Positions 61,595 to 64,000 of a DNA stretch of 64,000 nt are shown here, piece by piece; position 1 is the first letter of the stretch, and each line of letters opens with the position of its first letter. This DNA comes from Verrucomicrobiota bacterium (lineage in GTDB: Bacteria; Verrucomicrobiota; Verrucomicrobiia; Opitutales; Opitutaceae). Below the pieces are notes generated by a model. The model was not told the origin of the DNA. It did not search any database and worked only from the letters and a program-made list of their open reading frames with translations. The translations under genes and the position numbers were made by a program. Where the stretch lies: contig JAEYWP010000030.1 in assembly GCA_023428905.1 (NCBI GenBank), positions 381,121-445,120 on the forward strand, in the 5' to 3' direction.

Positions 61595-62260
61595 TCAGCT
61601 TTTCACCAGCATGCCGTCCCGCAGGCGCACGATACGGTTGCCGTAGGCGGCGTTGGCCTCGGAGTGCGTCACCTGCACCACGGTGGTCCCCTGGTTGTTC
61701 AGCTTTTTGAAGAGCTCCATGATCTCACGGCCCTGCTCGGTGTGCAGGTTTCCGGTCGGTTCGTCGGCGAGGAGCAGCTTGGGTTTCGCAATCACCGCCC
61801 GGGCCACCGCCACCAATTGCTGCTGGCCGCCGGACAGCTGGCGCGGGAAAAGGTCCTTCTTTCCCACAATTTGGAAGCGGTCCAGGGTGTCGCCCACGAT
61901 CGCGGCCCGTTCGCTCCGCGGAACGTTCCGGTAGGAGAGGGGAATATCCAAGTTCTCCGCCACCGTCAGGTCATCGAGGAGGTGGAACTGCTGGAACACG
62001 AAACCGACATGCTGCTTGTTCAGCTCGGCCCGCTTCTTTGGCGGCAGGGCATGTACCCCGTGTCCCAAAAGCTGATACTCGCCGGACCAGTCATGGTCAT
62101 AGAGGCCGAGGATCGCGAGGAGGGAGGATTTGCCCGCACCGGAGGGGCCCATGATGGTCACGAAATCTCCCTGTGCAATGGAGAGGTCCAGTCCCCGGAG
62201 GATGTAATAAGGGCCGGCCTTGGTCTGAATGTGTTTCTCGACGTTACGCAGGGTGATCAT
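61595..62260 (-). CDS. ABC transporter ATP-binding protein, MacB/LolD type
   Basis: 221 residues. Walker A is IMGPSGAGKSSLLAIL, the Q-loop is VGFVFQQFHLLDDLTVAENL, the ABC signature LSGGQQQLVAVARAV, Walker B KLLLADEPTGNL and the His switch VQVTHSEANAAY. The EPTGNL and LLDDLTV pattern is that of the LolD/MacB/FtsE subgroup, which handles lipoproteins, macrolides or cell-division tasks. No permease gene is next to it in this window, so the partner is unknown. The start is the ATG at 62260. Confidence 0.93.
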   Translation of the reverse strand: MITLRNVEKHIQTKAGPYYILRGLDLSIAQGDFVTIMGPSGAGKSSLLAILGLYDHDWSGEYQLLGHGVHALPPKKRAELNKQHVGFVFQQFHLLDDLTVAENLDIPLSYRNVPRSERAAIVGDTLDRFQIVGKKDLFPRQLSGGQQQLVAVARAVIAKPKLLLADEPTGNLHTEQGREIMELFKKLNNQGTTVVQVTHSEANAAYGNRIVRLRDGMLVKS

Positions 62261-62361
62261 GACGGCGTCGACCAGAGCGCAGGGTGCGGCCAGAGGCCAT
62301 TCCTTTCTCGGCGGCGCAACTGGGTCTTGCCAGCGGGTGGGGGGAGGTTTGAGTCCACCGC

Positions 62362-62859
62362 ATGGCTCTCTTCGGCTCGCTTGCCACCCTCCGCCAGCAA
62401 CTTGGCGCCCGTCCCGCGTTTGAGGCGGCGTTCACCTACCTCGACGACGCTCTTCACCCCGGGAGCGCCGCCAACCTCCGGCTGCAGCAGTTCGCAGAGG
62501 GGGAGGGCGGCCGGGTTGAGCTCTCGGGCGGAGCGTTTGCCCTGGAGCAGGTGTACCGTTCAAAGCCGCGTACGGAGGGATTCTTCGAGTCACACCGCGC
62601 CTACATCGACGTGCAGGTGGTGGTAACGGGCGAGGAGTACATTGAGGTCGCCGACGTCGCCGGCCTCTCCGTCAAGGAAGACAAGACCCCGGAAAAGGAC
62701 GTCATCCTTTACCACATGAGCGACGTGAGCTCGCGCCTGCGCCTGCGCGCCGGCGACGCTGCGATCCTCTGGCCGGTGGACGGCCATATGCCGACACTGG
62801 CGACGGACGCGCCCGCGCTCGTGCGCAAGATCGTGATCAAAGTCCCGGTGGCCGGATGA
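62362..62859 (+). CDS. YhcH/YjgK/YiaL family protein
   Basis: 165 residues. The cupin-like family pattern includes SKPRTEGFFESHRAYIDVQVV, the metal-binding ESHRAYID and AAILWPVDGHMPTLA, with VRKIVIKV at the end. Relatives such as NanQ (YhcH) act on sugars in sialic acid or related catabolism. No sugar-catabolic gene is nearby, so the substrate here is unknown. The stop overlaps the rlmJ start by 4 bp (ATGA). Confidence 0.9.
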   Translation: MALFGSLATLRQQLGARPAFEAAFTYLDDALHPGSAANLRLQQFAEGEGGRVELSGGAFALEQVYRSKPRTEGFFESHRAYIDVQVVVTGEEYIEVADVAGLSVKEDKTPEKDVILYHMSDVSSRLRLRAGDAAILWPVDGHMPTLATDAPALVRKIVIKVPVAG

Positions 62860-63725
62860 ACTACCGCCATCAGTTCCACGCGGGCAATTTTGCCGACGTG
62901 TGGAAACACGCTCTGCTCCTTCCCCTGATACGCGGGCTGCAGCGCAAGGAGAAAGGATTTCTCTTCCTCGACACCCACGCGGGTCGTGGCCGCTACGACC
63001 TCGCGGCGTCCGAGCAGGGCGAGTCCCTCCAGCGTAAGCCGGAATATCCCGACGGCATCGGCCGGCTCTGGGATGCCCCAGCATTGCCCGAGGCCCTGCA
63101 GGCGTATGTGGAGCTGGTGAAGCAGTTCGACCGCCGCGCCGGCAACATCACCGCCGTGCCGCGCTTCTACCCCGGTTCTCCCTGGATCGGCCGGCTACTG
63201 GGTCGATCCCAGGATCGTGTGGCAGTGTGCGAGTTGCACCCGGAGGAGGCGCAGTCGCTGGACGCAGAGTTTGGGCTGGAGTACGGCGTCTCGGTGCATC
63301 CGTTGGATGGTTACACGGCAGTGCGCGCGATGCTTCCATGCCCCGAGAAGCGGGCTCTCGTCCTGATCGACCCGCCATTTGAGGACAAGGAAGAGTTCGA
63401 CCGCATCGTGGCGGCTATCCGCGAGGGCTTGCGCCGCATGCCGGCCGCGACCTTCGTTATTTGGTATCCCCTGACTGAGCGGGCGGGGGCCGACCGTTTT
63501 CTCGACCAGGTGGCGATGGCGAACACGCAGCCCTGCTTCACCGCGGAGCTGAACATCCTCGGCCCTGCCTCACCGGTGCGAATGAAGGGTTGCGGCCTGC
63601 TCGTGATCAACCCGCCCTGGCAGATTGAGCAGGAGCTGAAACCCATCATGGACGCCCTCGCTAGCCGACTCGCACAAGACCACAACGCCTCCGCCCGCCT
63701 CCTGTGGCTGGTTAAAGACCTGTAA
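62856..63725 (+). CDS. rlmJ: 23S rRNA (adenine-2030-N6)-methyltransferase
   Basis: 289 residues. It begins MNYRHQFHAGNFADVWKHALL, the RlmJ signature, then FLDTHAGRGRYDL (AdoMet motif I), AVCELHPEEA, and the catalytic DPPF motif in ALVLIDPPFEDKEEFDRI, with TFVIWYPL. It N6-methylates A2030 of 23S rRNA. It is coupled to the YhcH-family gene. Its stop codon merges with the left arm of the inverted-repeat element at 63724. Confidence 0.95.
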   Translation: MNYRHQFHAGNFADVWKHALLLPLIRGLQRKEKGFLFLDTHAGRGRYDLAASEQGESLQRKPEYPDGIGRLWDAPALPEALQAYVELVKQFDRRAGNITAVPRFYPGSPWIGRLLGRSQDRVAVCELHPEEAQSLDAEFGLEYGVSVHPLDGYTAVRAMLPCPEKRALVLIDPPFEDKEEFDRIVAAIREGLRRMPAATFVIWYPLTERAGADRFLDQVAMANTQPCFTAELNILGPASPVRMKGCGLLVINPPWQIEQELKPIMDALASRLAQDHNASARLLWLVKDL

Positions 63726-63892
63726 GGGGTCACGTCTTGACTCTTGACAACCTGACCGGTCGGCGATGCTCCGATCGCTCGGCTCGGTGTCACCACTCAG
63801 GATTCTCGCTTTGCGGGGGCGTGGGGTGGTCCTGCAGTGACGGGTGGCCGAATGCGGACGCACACTTGTCAAGAGTTAAGACATGACCCCTT
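63724..63892. mobile_element. 169-bp element with 27-bp terminal inverted repeats
   Basis: The left arm is 63724-63750 and the right arm 63866-63892. They are complementary over 27 bp apart from two substitutions (arms start AAGGGGTCA[C/T]GTCTT[G/A]ACTCT). The 115-bp interior is GC-rich with a T-poor, non-coding look. The left arm begins inside the rlmJ stop codon. The size and ends are those of a miniature inverted-repeat or REP/RAYT-associated element; I see no flanking target duplication and no transposase gene here. The arms are also rich enough in pairing to act as a terminator for rlmJ. Confidence 0.72.
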
Positions 63893-64000
63893 CTGTGCGC
63901 GCGCACGTTCGGAGAGTGGGTGCAGTTTGATCCGCCAGGTGTGATCATCCTCCCCGCGCTCATACATACCTCGGACGGGTGCGCCCACGTGAATGGCGGA
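63869..64000 (-). CDS. C-terminal end of an unidentified protein, cut by window edge
   Basis: About 43 codons of an open frame enter from the right edge, reading AIHVGAPVRGMYERGEDDHT and WRIKLHPLSERARAQ, then KGSCLNS and a TGA at 63871-63869. The charged, mixed composition looks like real protein. The last residues are encoded by the right arm of the inverted-repeat element, which supplies the stop. The family is not recognised, and a chance open frame cannot be excluded. Confidence 0.35.
   Translation of the reverse strand, partial: SAIHVGAPVRGMYERGEDDHTWRIKLHPLSERARAQKGSCLNS

Overview
The window is 64 kb of high-GC bacterial chromosome. It is dense, almost entirely protein-coding, and has no rRNA, tRNA, integrase-bounded island, insertion sequence or CRISPR array that I can recognise. 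The gene content points to a Gram-negative, menaquinone-using heterotroph of the Verrucomicrobiota, probably Opitutaceae-like. Supporting genes are lpxK, an outer-membrane beta-barrel protein, menF/menD/menB, an mcsA-mcsB-clpC locus, minor prepilins, and many short palindromic intergenic repeats. The taxonomic placement is inference from gene content and style, not from a database search.

Layout. 1-4770 (minus): hotdog thioesterase, Fpg/Nei glycosylase with a zincless finger, TlyA rRNA methyltransferase, NAD kinase, orphan NMT1/THI5-like binding lipoprotein, and a SAM methyltransferase cut by the left edge. 4771-5162: nested inverted repeat. 5163-7445 (plus): polX and crcB. 7461-12654 (minus): AlkC-like alkylation repair protein, alaS and leuB, with another repeat between the last two. 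12749-15425 (plus): metallo-beta-lactamase-fold hydrolase, a three-unit 46-bp REP array, ribD and rdgB. 15630-20870 (minus): a three-gene minor-prepilin operon and a NarL-type two-component pair. 21000-28769: metG, menF, menD, kup and menB on alternating strands. 28788-35084 (minus): secreted papain-like protease, class II aldolase, membrane-anchored unknown, topoisomerase III. 35307-43098: response regulator with HDOD-like output, class V aminotransferase, panD, lpxK, M29 aminopeptidase, adenosine deaminase family protein, RluD-family pseudouridine synthase. 43135-48526 (minus): Ppx/GppA, rsmI, a 57-residue lipoprotein, pgi, ilvD. 48828-55314 (plus): scpB, pheA, mcsA, mcsB, clpC. 55416-59669 (minus): envelope proteins of unknown role, rsmA, trpC. 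59808-61392 (plus): mazG, xerC. 61395-61590: repeat block. 61595-63725: ABC ATPase, YhcH-family protein, rlmJ. The right edge holds a 169-bp element with 27-bp terminal inverted repeats and the tail of one more gene.

Most genes are housekeeping: translation and rRNA modification, genome maintenance, nucleotide-pool cleaning (rdgB, mazG), amino-acid and cofactor synthesis (leuB, ilvD, pheA, trpC, ribD, nadK, panD, menFDB), central carbon (pgi, fba) and lipid A (lpxK). The parts most worth a second look are: the mcsA-mcsB-clpC arginine-phosphorylation locus without an adjacent ctsR; the prepilin/two-component region; the secreted protease with a lineage-type N-terminal domain; an intrinsic terminator whose U-tract abuts the rsmI start codon; and several families of small palindromic repeats, including the right-edge element that supplies stop codons to the genes on both sides. 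I found no clear-cut undescribed multi-gene system.
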